Below are positions 1 through 7,896 of a stretch of DNA of 33,800 bases, one piece after another. The first letter of the stretch is position 1; every line of letters begins with the position of its first letter. The stretch comes from Smithella sp. (lineage in GTDB: Bacteria; Desulfobacterota; Syntrophia; Syntrophales; Smithellaceae): assembly GCA_007244375.1 (NCBI GenBank), contig SCVW01000039.1, positions 1 through 33,800 on the forward strand, written 5' to 3'. A program made the position numbers and the translations under genes. A model generated the notes under the pieces. That model was not told the origin of the DNA. It did no database searches and worked only from the letters and a program-made list of their open reading frames with translations.

Positions 1-638
1 TGCTTTTCACGCCTTATGCCATGGCCAAGATCGGCCCGGTGAACTTACAGGCGGAACTTAATTACGGAACCGGAAAAAACAAGAAATACGATGACGGAAC
101 TGGTGATCAGAAACTGGAAAGCTGGAGCGGTTGGGTTGACGCAACCGCCACTTTTGCACCGGTCTATGTCGGTGCAACCGTGGCTTTTGTCTCCGGTGAC
201 GATCCCAGCACCTCGGATGTAAACGAAGGCACTTTGAACGGCGGCCGTGACTGGAATCCCTGTTTGATAATGTTTAACTACTATGATGTGGCTAATTGGG
301 TAGGAGACGTTCACGGTTACAGTGGTACAACCGTTACCGGTCCGATGACCAACGCTTTGTTCTTTCAGGGCAGGTTAGGTATCAAGCCAATGCCGGAATT
401 GGATGCGATGCTCTCAGTTTCCTACGCACAGGCGGATAAGAAACCGACGGGTTATGCCAACGGCACCTACGGTACGGAAATTGATCTTAGCGGTACTTAC
501 AAAATCACCAACAACCTTTCTTACATGTTGGGCGTAGGTTATCTGTTTACCGGCGATTATTTCAAAGGTTATGATTCACCGGGAACAGAAATTAACAACA
601 ATTACATAGTTATGAATAAACTTACTCTGACTTTTTAA
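1..638 (+). CDS. Outer-membrane beta-barrel (porin-like) protein, 3' part only
   Basis: The reading frame is open from the left edge of the window, so the N-terminus, including any signal peptide, lies outside; the ATG at 21 is internal. The visible ~210 residues show alternating hydrophobic and polar strands rich in Gly, Tyr, Asn and Thr (for example VDATATFAPVYVGATVAF), which is typical of outer-membrane barrels, separated by loops rich in Asp, Gly and Asn. The protein ends in KLTLTF; a C-terminal aromatic residue, usually Phe, is the recognition signal for BAM-mediated insertion. Family knowledge supports a porin or barrel placed in the outer membrane. The substrate cannot be read from this fragment. 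A strong hairpin at 689-729 follows the stop codon. Confidence 0.7.
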   Translation, partial: LFTPYAMAKIGPVNLQAELNYGTGKNKKYDDGTGDQKLESWSGWVDATATFAPVYVGATVAFVSGDDPSTSDVNEGTLNGGRDWNPCLIMFNYYDVANWVGDVHGYSGTTVTGPMTNALFFQGRLGIKPMPELDAMLSVSYAQADKKPTGYANGTYGTEIDLSGTYKITNNLSYMLGVGYLFTGDYFKGYDSPGTEINNNYIVMNKLTLTF

Positions 639-688
639 GAGAGAAATATAAAATAAAATAATGCTAAGTATTTGATTATTATCGTTTC

Positions 689-729
689 TTCAAGACTTCT
701 TGCCGCCATTGGCGATAAGAAGTCTTGAA
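689..729 (+). terminator. Long hairpin, likely terminator of the porin gene
   Basis: A 13-bp perfect stem (689-701 with 717-729, core TCAAGACTTCTT / AAGAAGTCTTGA) encloses a further CGCC-ATT-GGCG stem-loop. A T-rich stretch (AATTATTTT) follows. It lies 50 bases past the porin stop codon and before the psiE-like gene, so an intrinsic terminator is the simplest reading. The T-run is interrupted, which lowers certainty. Confidence 0.6.
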
Positions 730-789
730 ATTATTTTCTGAAGAAATCCTTTGTGCAAATTTGTGTGTCTATCAAAAAGAATATAAATA

Positions 790-1233
790 ATGAAAATACC
801 AACAATGAATGCCGTCTTTAATTTGGCGATTAAAGTTATTGTCATCATACTTACAGTATTTATTGTTGTAGTACTGGTTGTCGGTCTTTTCAATACAATT
901 TTGGAAATCAAAGAATTTCTCTTTACAAAATCTATCGGTCAGTCATTTAATGTTATTGTAGTAGATATCTTGACATTTCTAGTCATTATCGAATTATTTA
1001 GAAGTTTTATCGTATATTTTGAAACTCACAGGTTTCGCCTGAACACAATGATTGATCCTGCCATAATTTTTGTTATTCGCGAGTTAATTGTAAAATTATA
1101 TGGCGAACAAAATGTTTCTTATGAAGTGATCCTGGCTTTTGGATTTCTTTTGTTGTGCCTGGGAATAATTCGCAGTCTTGCCATCAAATACAGTCCCAGT
1201 GACGAAAAGTCAGAGAATAAAATTTTATATTAA
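790..1233 (+). CDS. PsiE-family (phosphate-starvation-inducible type) membrane protein
   Basis: The 147-residue protein is almost entirely hydrophobic, with about four membrane segments: residues ~10-36, ~52-76, ~85-100 and ~117-136. The middle part (IELFRSFIVYFETHRF, then IDPAIIFVIRELIVKLYG) matches the PsiE family pattern, in which an E-x-F-R-x2-x2-YF-x-x-H segment precedes a helix containing an IRELI motif. E. coli PsiE is induced by phosphate starvation, but its molecular role is unknown, so no reaction is assigned. The ATG at 790 is the first in frame; no strong Shine-Dalgarno sequence is visible (only AAAAGAA). The gene stands alone, with a terminator upstream and a repeat-bearing gap downstream. 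I am fairly sure of the family and unsure of the role. Confidence 0.72.
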   Translation: MKIPTMNAVFNLAIKVIVIILTVFIVVVLVVGLFNTILEIKEFLFTKSIGQSFNVIVVDILTFLVIIELFRSFIVYFETHRFRLNTMIDPAIIFVIRELIVKLYGEQNVSYEVILAFGFLLLCLGIIRSLAIKYSPSDEKSENKILY

Positions 1234-1442
1234 CGCTCAAGACATCAAGTTCTTTGATATATCGGGAAATACCTCATACATTCTTAAAAGGGTATCTTGT
1301 CAATTTGTTGCCATACGGTCTTCGTTAACAAGTACAAAATTGACGGCGATGTTTCAGTATGGTACTCTTGAAACCGATTTAAACCATTTATTTTCTTCAA
1401 ATTAAAGTATTATAAATTCATTGCCTGCTTGGGGAAGGTGTG

Positions 1443-1570
1443 CTAGTACCTACTCTAAAATCGATGTCATTTCGAAGGAATGGAGTGACTGAGAAATCTT
1501 TAAAATCATTAAAGAGATTTCTCCCTGCGGTCGAAATAACAAATCACGAACTTATGCAGGTAGGTACTAG
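1443..1570. repeat. Nested palindromic intergenic repeat (MITE/REP-like), copy 1
   Basis: The element is bounded by a perfect 11-bp inverted repeat, CTAGTACCTAC (1443-1453) and GTAGGTACTAG (1560-1570). Inside is a second inverted pair, GTCATTTCGA (1466-1475) and TCGAAATAAC (1531-1540), and inside that a hairpin with arms starting GAGAAATCTT (1491-1500) and ending AGATTTCTC (1514-1522). The inner module (GTCATTTCGA...GAGAAATCTT...GATTTCTC...TCGAAAT) recurs at 30076-30164, so it is a dispersed repeat. The remaining bases between the psiE-like stop and 1650 hold no gene that I can support. Confidence 0.7.
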
Positions 1571-1649
1571 TTAATGGCATCAATCCTAAGTCATGCATAC
1601 TGTTTTTATTGGCAGCGTGGTATGAAGCATCAATTATGAGGAGGACGAA

Positions 1650-2417
1650 ATGAGAATAAAAGTCCTTGGTTGTCACGGTTCGCAGCTTCCTGATTATAAT
1701 ACAACAAGCTTTCTGATCGGACAAAATGTCTTGGTTGACGCCGGAACGGTTACCACGGTTTTAAGCCTCAAAGAACAGCTGAAAATAGATTATATTCTGA
1801 TTACCCATGCTCATCTGGATCATGTGCGGGATCTTATGTTTCTTACCGATAATATTTACCGTCAACGCAAGAGGAATCCGTTGGTTATTATCAGCACAAA
1901 AGGAATTATCGGTGCAATTCGCCGTCATCTGTTTAACAATGTTATCTGGCCTGATTTTTCCAGAATACCGAGCGCAAAGATACCTCTGATAAATTTTCAC
2001 ATTATTAAACCCGGTAGAAAGCATACAATAGGTGATTTCCGGATTAGCGCGATTAATGTTCATCATGTTGTGGAAACCGTCGGGTACGTGATTGAAAGTA
2101 AAAACAAGACAGTGATTTTTCTCGGTGACACCGGACCTACCGAGAAGACCTGGCAGGTAGCAAGGAAGATTAAAAACCTCAATGCTTTGTTTATCGAAAC
2201 TTCTTTGCCGGATTCCATGAAAGATGTTGCCAATATAACAGGGCACCTTACTCCGTTTTATTTACAGGCGGAACTTAAAAAATTGAAAGGCAAAAAACCG
2301 GATATTTACTTCTATCATATGAAACCACGTTATCATGAAATTATACGCGAAGAAGTGTCGGCAATAAAAGATAGAAAGATTAGTATTATTAAAGATGGTC
2401 AAATAATCCGTATTTAA
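1650..2417 (+). CDS. MBL-fold hydrolase, class-II 3',5'-cyclic nucleotide phosphodiesterase type
   Basis: The 255-residue protein has the metallo-beta-lactamase metal motif H53-A-H55-L-D57-H58, an aspartate in LGDTGPT (D160) and later histidines in GHLTP (H199) and YHMKP (H223). This arrangement, with the TTSFLIG...LVDAG start, fits class-II cAMP phosphodiesterases (PDEase_II) better than RNase Z or glyoxalase II. The predicted reaction is hydrolysis of cyclic nucleotide to 5'-nucleotide with a di-metal centre in the cytoplasm; the nucleotide specificity is inferred, not shown. A strong Shine-Dalgarno AGGAGG at 1639-1644 fixes the ATG at 1650. The gene starts a same-strand run with folC (14-base gap) and lptD, so it is probably their first cotranscribed gene. 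There is no signal peptide. Confidence 0.75.
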   Translation: MRIKVLGCHGSQLPDYNTTSFLIGQNVLVDAGTVTTVLSLKEQLKIDYILITHAHLDHVRDLMFLTDNIYRQRKRNPLVIISTKGIIGAIRRHLFNNVIWPDFSRIPSAKIPLINFHIIKPGRKHTIGDFRISAINVHHVVETVGYVIESKNKTVIFLGDTGPTEKTWQVARKIKNLNALFIETSLPDSMKDVANITGHLTPFYLQAELKKLKGKKPDIYFYHMKPRYHEIIREEVSAIKDRKISIIKDGQIIRI

Positions 2418-2431
2418 TACCCTTAAGATAA

Positions 2432-3742
2432 ATGAATAGATTTAATCCTTCTGCATATCTTGCCGGCTTAAATATCGATAAGCTGCATTTCGGACTTGCG
2501 GCAATTACTGGCTTGCTGTCAAGTATTGGAAATCCGCAAAATTCATATAAGACAATATTGATTGCCGGCACTAACGGCAAAGGGTCTACGGCGGCGATGA
2601 CGGCTTCTATTTTATGTAGCGCCGGTTATAAGGTTGGTCTATATACCTCTCCGCATTTGGTTGACGTTCGGGAAAGGATTATCGTTAACGAAAAGAAAAT
2701 TTCCCGAAAAGAATTTAATCTGATCATTGAGCATATAAAGAATATAAAAAAACAACCTGTGACATATTTTGAATTTCTAACTGCTGCAGCTTTGCTTTAT
2801 TTTCAGCGTCAGAAAGTGGATATTGCAGTTCTGGAGGTTGGCCTGGGCGGAAGACTGGATGCTACAAATGTTTGCAAGCCTTTAGTATCAGTCATTACCA
2901 ATATTGCTTTTGACCATATGGATTATCTGGGTAATACCCTGGAATCGATAACCATCGAGAAAGCAGGAATCATCAAGCGAAAGGGGATATGTATTACATC
3001 TGCAAAACAAAAAAAAGTTTTGCAGATATTGGAAGATGTGTGCTGGAAACGTCAGGCACGCTTATATTGCTTGGGCAATGATATAAAAATCAAAAAGCAA
3101 GGAGATGGTTATTTTATTTATCGGGGATTGTATCGTAACTTAAAAAATTTAGCGATTTCTCTACGCGGTCAACATCAGTTGTCTAATGCCGCTTTGGCTT
3201 TAGCGATAATCGAGTGCATCGGGAATAAAGGTTTTAGTATTGATGATACGGCAATTTATGAAGGGCTGAAAAATACGCATTGGCAAGGCAGGCTCGAAGT
3301 TCTGCAAAATCAGCCTCTTTTTCTTCTTGACGGAGCTCATAACCCTGCAGGCATCAGTGCTTTATGCCGTTCTCTAAAAAATGATTTTTCTTATCGCCGT
3401 TTAATTCTTATCTTTGGCGTTCTTTCTGATAAGAACTATCATCAAATGTTGCGAAAAATACTTCCTATCTCTTCTGTAATAATATTAACACAACTGAAAA
3501 CCAGACGGTCTTTGTCTGCCAATCATATTATGGAAACAGTGAGAGAAATGGGCTATTCCGCAATGGTTGCCAGAAATGTAAAACGTGCCATTGAGCAGGC
3601 GCTGGTAGTGGCGAGGGAAAATGATCTAATATGTGCCACAGGTTCTATCTATTTAGTTGGCGAGATAAAAGAGTCATTTCCTAAAATTACCTTATGTGAT
3701 AATACAAAATCGGTAAGAAAAAAGCACGTTTATCGAACATAG
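2432..3742 (+). CDS. folC: Folylpolyglutamate synthase / dihydrofolate synthase
   Basis: This Mur-ligase-type ATP enzyme adds glutamate to dihydropteroate and/or folates in the cytoplasm, using ATP to make an acyl-phosphate intermediate. At 436 residues the length is normal. Visible motifs are the P-loop GTNGKGST (46-53), the family signature YTSPHLVDVRERI just after it, EVGLGGRLDATN, the HMDYLG segment after TNIAFD, and LDGAHNP in the C-terminal domain. The start at 2432 gives the expected short N-terminus (x-YLAGL...) before the P-loop. The gene lies 14 bases after the phosphodiesterase and 5 bases before lptD, so all three probably share a transcript. Whether it is bifunctional (DHFS plus FPGS) or only one activity cannot be told from sequence; no separate folP lies in the window. 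Confidence 0.95.
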   Translation: MNRFNPSAYLAGLNIDKLHFGLAAITGLLSSIGNPQNSYKTILIAGTNGKGSTAAMTASILCSAGYKVGLYTSPHLVDVRERIIVNEKKISRKEFNLIIEHIKNIKKQPVTYFEFLTAAALLYFQRQKVDIAVLEVGLGGRLDATNVCKPLVSVITNIAFDHMDYLGNTLESITIEKAGIIKRKGICITSAKQKKVLQILEDVCWKRQARLYCLGNDIKIKKQGDGYFIYRGLYRNLKNLAISLRGQHQLSNAALALAIIECIGNKGFSIDDTAIYEGLKNTHWQGRLEVLQNQPLFLLDGAHNPAGISALCRSLKNDFSYRRLILIFGVLSDKNYHQMLRKILPISSVIILTQLKTRRSLSANHIMETVREMGYSAMVARNVKRAIEQALVVARENDLICATGSIYLVGEIKESFPKITLCDNTKSVRKKHVYRT

Positions 3743-3747
3743 GTAGA

Positions 3748-6228
3748 ATGATGAAGTCAATCGGGTGTAAAAAACACGAATCTAAAAAAAACAATAATAT
3801 ATTTTTTGTCGCGTTCGATATATTGAAAATTAATTCATTTATTGCCTTTCTGATTGTAATAATATTTTTTATTTCCTGCCCCTCGGCTTTTGCTGCCGTA
3901 GCCACAAGTAATAAAAATTTGGTGAAAATTAAATTAGACGCGGGTAAAGAAAAAAATCACGCGGTACATAATGCTGAAGGCAAACTAGTCTTGATTTATA
4001 GCGAAGATGCTCCTGATGCCGAAGATGCAGAACTAAGTAATAAAAGCGATATTGTTCCGGTTCAAGAAACTTCTGTCGCTGAAGCCGCAAAGAAAGGCAA
4101 ATCCGCCAATATTGAAGCGGACAGCATGGATTACGACAATGTTCGTGATGTTTACCATGCCAGGGGCAAAGTAAGCATATTTTACAGCGGTGCGGCTCTT
4201 TATGCAGATGATGTAGAACTGGATAATAAAAATAATGTTGCCACTGCTTGCGGCAGTGCCCTTTTGAAAATGGGGGACGATACCTTACAGGGCGATAAAA
4301 TTGTTTTCAATATAGAAAACAAAACCGGTGTTGCTTATAAAGCGAAGGCTTTTTATGCGAGAAACAATTTTCACGTGAAGGGCAATGAGATAGAAAAGAG
4401 CGGTGAAAATACGTATGTTATCAAAGAACCTTCAGCGACAACATGTGATGGCAATAACCCGGATTGGGAAATCGCCGGAAGTAAAATGAATGTAACGATT
4501 GAAGGATATGGTATAGTGAAAGACGCTCGCTTTCTAGCGAAAGGCTTGCCGATATTTTATTCTCCGTTTCTTCTTTTTCCCGCGAAAACCAAACGTCAGT
4601 CGGGATTTCTGCTTCCATATCTTTCCTACTCAAGGGATAAAGACGGTATTGATATCGAGCTCCCTTATTTCTGTGCCATTTCTTCACAGATGGATGCTAC
4701 TTTTTATCAGCGCTATATCGAAAAAAGAGGATTCAAAGAAGGCGGAGAATTCAGATATTATCTGGGGGAGAAATCATTCGGTACATTCTATGGCGATTAC
4801 ATAGAAGATACGCGCCACGTTACCGAGATAACAGACATGGCGACAAGCCGCGACTGGCAGGAAATGCACAAGCGCTGGTCTTATTATATTAATCACCAGA
4901 CAAATTTTGATTCACAGTTTTATGTGAGAGCAGATCTGATAAAAGCATCGGATAAGTGGTACTTTAAAGATTTTTCTTCCCGGAATTACTTTCTTGATAA
5001 TTATGCGCAGACAGGTCAAGACAATTTTAAAAATATTCCCTTCAAAGGCGATCAATCGCTGCGTTATCTGGAATCGACTGCCCGTATTTACAAAGGATGG
5101 TCTAACATTAATATAACGGGGCTGATCAATTCCACCGAAGATTTTGCGGCTGTAAACAATGACCAAATTTTACAGAAATATCCGGAAATCGTTCTGACGG
5201 GTATCAAACAGCCTTTTTTAAACACTCCCTTGTATTACGAATTCACGGGGAATTATGATTATTTCTATCGGGGAGAAGGTCAGAAAGGTCACTATGTTGA
5301 TTTTTCGCCAACTGTTTCCGTTCCGTTCAATGTGTCACGATACATGAAAATAATCCCACAGTTTACCCTCAAAGAGACATTCTGGAGCAGAGATGACAAC
5401 AAAACCGATTCAAAAGACAAGACGGCGGATAGAACTGTTTTTAATGCGTCGGTATCTCTGAGCAGCCAGATTTCCCGCGTATTTGATGTTAATATAAATG
5501 GCTGGGAAAAAGTAAGGCATGAAATAAAACCGGAGCTAATCTATTCATATATTCCATATGTGAATATGGATAACGTTCCCGATTATTATCGGCCGGCTTT
5601 TTCAATGTTTCAAATGCCGGGTACAATTTCTTTCACAACGGTAGCTGACGGCGCGTTGACGGAGCAAAATGCCGTTGCCTGGTCTCTTACCAATACTTTT
5701 ACGGCCAGAATAAAAGACGAACAAGGCGCTTATAGTTACCTGGAATTTCTCCGCCTCAGATTATTTCAGACTTACGACATACATGAAGCCAATAAAAGCA
5801 TGGAAGGCGTTACTGAAGGAAGAAGGCCTTTATCCGATCTTGGGATAGAATTTGATCTTGCCCCTCACAAATATTTTTCTTTTATGGCACGCAATATTTA
5901 TAATGTGTACGATGGCTGGAAGCAAACAAATTATGATTTAAATGTCAAGGATTGGCGAGGCGATATGATGACCGTCGGTTATCGTTATACATCGGACTCT
6001 ATTGAAGAAATCAATTTTTATTTAAAAGCCGTAATCACTAAAAATATCGATTGTACGCTTATTTCGAGACACGATCTGTTTAATTCCAAGACAATAGAGA
6101 ATACCGTCGAATTATTTTATCACAAGCAATGCTGGGGAATGGGATTTGATTTAACCGAAACCAACGATGACGTCAGGTTTCTATTCAAAGTATCACTTGC
6201 CGGCTTGAGTAATTTGGGAAATAAATAA
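3748..6228 (+). CDS. lptD: LPS-assembly protein LptD (outer-membrane LPS translocon)
   Basis: The 826-residue protein has an N-terminal hydrophobic segment (about residues 27-50) ending SAFAA, consistent with Sec export. An OstA/LptA-like jellyroll follows (about 117-235, with ANIEADSMDYDN and ARGKVSIFYSG). The rest is a large barrel with the conserved GLPIFYSPFLLFP and KRQSGFLLP segments. LptD with the lipoprotein LptE inserts LPS into the outer leaflet; no lptE is seen here. Cysteines occur at C233 (ATTCDG) and C795 (HKQCWGMG), places equivalent by motif to one of the two inter-domain disulfides of E. coli LptD. The single downstream Cys suggests only one such bond. The start could be either of two adjacent Met codons (3748 or 3751). 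The gene is 5 bases after folC. Confidence 0.92.
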   Translation: MMKSIGCKKHESKKNNNIFFVAFDILKINSFIAFLIVIIFFISCPSAFAAVATSNKNLVKIKLDAGKEKNHAVHNAEGKLVLIYSEDAPDAEDAELSNKSDIVPVQETSVAEAAKKGKSANIEADSMDYDNVRDVYHARGKVSIFYSGAALYADDVELDNKNNVATACGSALLKMGDDTLQGDKIVFNIENKTGVAYKAKAFYARNNFHVKGNEIEKSGENTYVIKEPSATTCDGNNPDWEIAGSKMNVTIEGYGIVKDARFLAKGLPIFYSPFLLFPAKTKRQSGFLLPYLSYSRDKDGIDIELPYFCAISSQMDATFYQRYIEKRGFKEGGEFRYYLGEKSFGTFYGDYIEDTRHVTEITDMATSRDWQEMHKRWSYYINHQTNFDSQFYVRADLIKASDKWYFKDFSSRNYFLDNYAQTGQDNFKNIPFKGDQSLRYLESTARIYKGWSNINITGLINSTEDFAAVNNDQILQKYPEIVLTGIKQPFLNTPLYYEFTGNYDYFYRGEGQKGHYVDFSPTVSVPFNVSRYMKIIPQFTLKETFWSRDDNKTDSKDKTADRTVFNASVSLSSQISRVFDVNINGWEKVRHEIKPELIYSYIPYVNMDNVPDYYRPAFSMFQMPGTISFTTVADGALTEQNAVAWSLTNTFTARIKDEQGAYSYLEFLRLRLFQTYDIHEANKSMEGVTEGRRPLSDLGIEFDLAPHKYFSFMARNIYNVYDGWKQTNYDLNVKDWRGDMMTVGYRYTSDSIEEINFYLKAVITKNIDCTLISRHDLFNSKTIENTVELFYHKQCWGMGFDLTETNDDVRFLFKVSLAGLSNLGNK

Positions 6229-6261
6229 AAATTTCTTGTAACTGGTTTTTTCATTTTATTA

Positions 6262-6278
6262 ATATGGTGTAACCATAT
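6262..6278. promoter_or_regulatory. Inverted repeat upstream of the kinase promoter, possible operator
   Basis: A perfect 7-bp inverted repeat (ATATGGT, spacer GTA, ACCATAT) sits in the 95-base gap between lptD and the kinase gene. It ends 9 bases before a TTGACA hexamer. Its size and position suit a dimeric regulator. No T-run follows, so a terminator is less likely. The binding protein is unknown. Confidence 0.35.
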
Positions 6279-6287
6279 GCATTCAAG

Positions 6288-6318
6288 TTGACATTTCTGT
6301 GAAGCGATTCGGTATAAA
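6288..6318 (+). promoter_or_regulatory. Candidate sigma-70 promoter for the kinase-regulator pair
   Basis: TTGACA (6288-6293) and TATAAA (6313-6318) are near-consensus -35 and -10 boxes, separated by 19 bases, which is longer than ideal. The -10 box ends only 5 bases before the ATG at 6324, so transcription from it would start at or just after the start codon. The mRNA would be leaderless, or translation would begin at a later Met. Confidence 0.35.
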
Positions 6319-6323
6319 TAACT

Positions 6324-7844
6324 ATGGATACTTTTATTCTGGCAGCGACCAGTTTTACAATTTCAGTTTCTCTGATGATTACAGGCAAGAAGGATCGTCT
6401 GCAGTCTTCCTTTTCCCGTTTATGCGCTGCCGTGTTTATCTCGCAGGGGGCACTTTCCGCGGGACATGTTTTTCACTTTGGCCTTCTGCAGAAAATCAGT
6501 TATCTCGGAACCTTGGCCATCGCGCCTTTGGCGCTCGCATTTTTCCGCTATTTGACGAGAACCAAAACTTTAATTTCCACGAGAATGTTTGTCGTGTTCG
6601 CTTTGGCAAGTTTGTGCGGAGCTGTTTGCGTTTTCACTTCCTTGTCCAACGAAATTTATTTTAATGTCGCTATTGCATCATACACACTTCTTGCCCTGGT
6701 CTTGTGCTACGCAGCCTTGTTATGGCATACAAATAAATTACCATCCGGCAATGAAAAAAAACGCTTGGGATATTTACTTTTCGTATGTCCCGTAGCTCTG
6801 GTTCTGGCTTATATGCATTTATTGAATTACTGGGGTTTCAATTTGCCGGTAGTAAAAGGCATTGCTTCAGCGGTTTTGCTTTATTTTATCTTGCTTGTCA
6901 TTGCTTATCCGCAGCTTCGTGAACTTCATGATTTCTTCGCGCGCTGGTTGATAATTTTTGTCAATACTGTTACCGGTGCCATTATTTTTTATTTCGCAAT
7001 TTTATTTTTCAATGGTACTCCGCCAACTATTATGGGATTGTTAATAGCAGCTTTCCTGATATCTCTTTCTTTCTCGCCGATGAAAATGATACTGAGAAAA
7101 ATATTCAGTTACTTTTATCCGGACAGTAAAGATGTTTTTACATCTCTTTATGAATTTGACGAAAAGCTGGAAAGAGAAAAAGCGTTGATGCTGGCGGAAA
7201 TGGCTCCTGTTGTTGCCCATGAAATTCGTAATCCGCTGGGCTCCATCAAAGGCGCGGCGCAGTATCTGAAATCGGAGGCGACCACTCAGGAGCAGCAGGA
7301 ACTGTTGAATGTTATTGTCGAAGGGACTGACAGATTGAATAACGTTGTCAGTCAGCTTATCGATTACGCACGTCCTTATAAACTCAGTCTTGAATTTCAA
7401 AATATCAACATGATTATTAAAAAAGCTATTTCCATTATTGCTGTAAATAAATTGGTGGGAAAAATAGCCATTGTCCAGGATCTGGATGAAAGAATTCCCA
7501 AAGCAGAAATTGATGAACAACAATTAATGCAGGTAATTCTAAATATCGCGCTAAATGCGATTGAATCAATGCTGCAGGGCGGCACCTTAACTTTCCGTAC
7601 ATCCGGTGAAGAATTGCAAACCGAAGGGATGATAACTATTACTATTCGGGATACTGGAATAGGAATAAGTAATAAAGATATCAAAGATATTTTCAAACCG
7701 TTTTTTACTACTAAAGAAAGAGGAACAGGATTGGGACTGGCCATCTGTCAGAAAATTATTAAGGAACATGGCGGCAATATCAGTGTTGAATCAGTTCCTT
7801 CTCAAGGCACTGTATTTTCCATAAGGCTAAGAGCAGTTGAATAA
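6324..7844 (+). CDS. Membrane-bound sensor histidine kinase (NtrB/AtoS class)
   Basis: The first ~250 residues form about seven hydrophobic segments with short loops and no recognisable periplasmic domain, so the signal is probably sensed in or at the membrane. A linker with SLYEFDEKLEREKAL leads to the HisKA domain with phospho-acceptor H299 in VAHEIRNPLGSIKG. The HATPase domain follows, with the N box (NIALNAIESM), G1 (DTGIGI), F box (FKPFFTTK) and G2 (GTGLGLAIC). At 506 residues it is complete. It should autophosphorylate and pass phosphate to D52 of the regulator encoded 52 bases downstream. The membrane part is unlike PAS-containing NtrB. The start is slightly uncertain because no Shine-Dalgarno sequence precedes 6324 and a candidate -10 box abuts it. 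The stimulus is not known. Confidence 0.88.
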   Translation: MDTFILAATSFTISVSLMITGKKDRLQSSFSRLCAAVFISQGALSAGHVFHFGLLQKISYLGTLAIAPLALAFFRYLTRTKTLISTRMFVVFALASLCGAVCVFTSLSNEIYFNVAIASYTLLALVLCYAALLWHTNKLPSGNEKKRLGYLLFVCPVALVLAYMHLLNYWGFNLPVVKGIASAVLLYFILLVIAYPQLRELHDFFARWLIIFVNTVTGAIIFYFAILFFNGTPPTIMGLLIAAFLISLSFSPMKMILRKIFSYFYPDSKDVFTSLYEFDEKLEREKALMLAEMAPVVAHEIRNPLGSIKGAAQYLKSEATTQEQQELLNVIVEGTDRLNNVVSQLIDYARPYKLSLEFQNINMIIKKAISIIAVNKLVGKIAIVQDLDERIPKAEIDEQQLMQVILNIALNAIESMLQGGTLTFRTSGEELQTEGMITITIRDTGIGISNKDIKDIFKPFFTTKERGTGLGLAICQKIIKEHGGNISVESVPSQGTVFSIRLRAVE

Positions 7845-7896
7845 AATTGAAACAATCCGGCTTGATTTATATCCCAAAGCGTAATAATTAAAAAAA

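Noticed and set aside
1178-1405. A 75-residue frame overlapping the end of the psiE-like gene
   Set aside because: It overlaps the real gene by 56 bases in another frame, lacks a Shine-Dalgarno sequence and has no recognisable domain.
6299-6664. A 121-residue frame over the start of the histidine kinase
   Set aside because: It is a shadow frame of the kinase; the kinase frame continues into clear HisKA and HATPase motifs.
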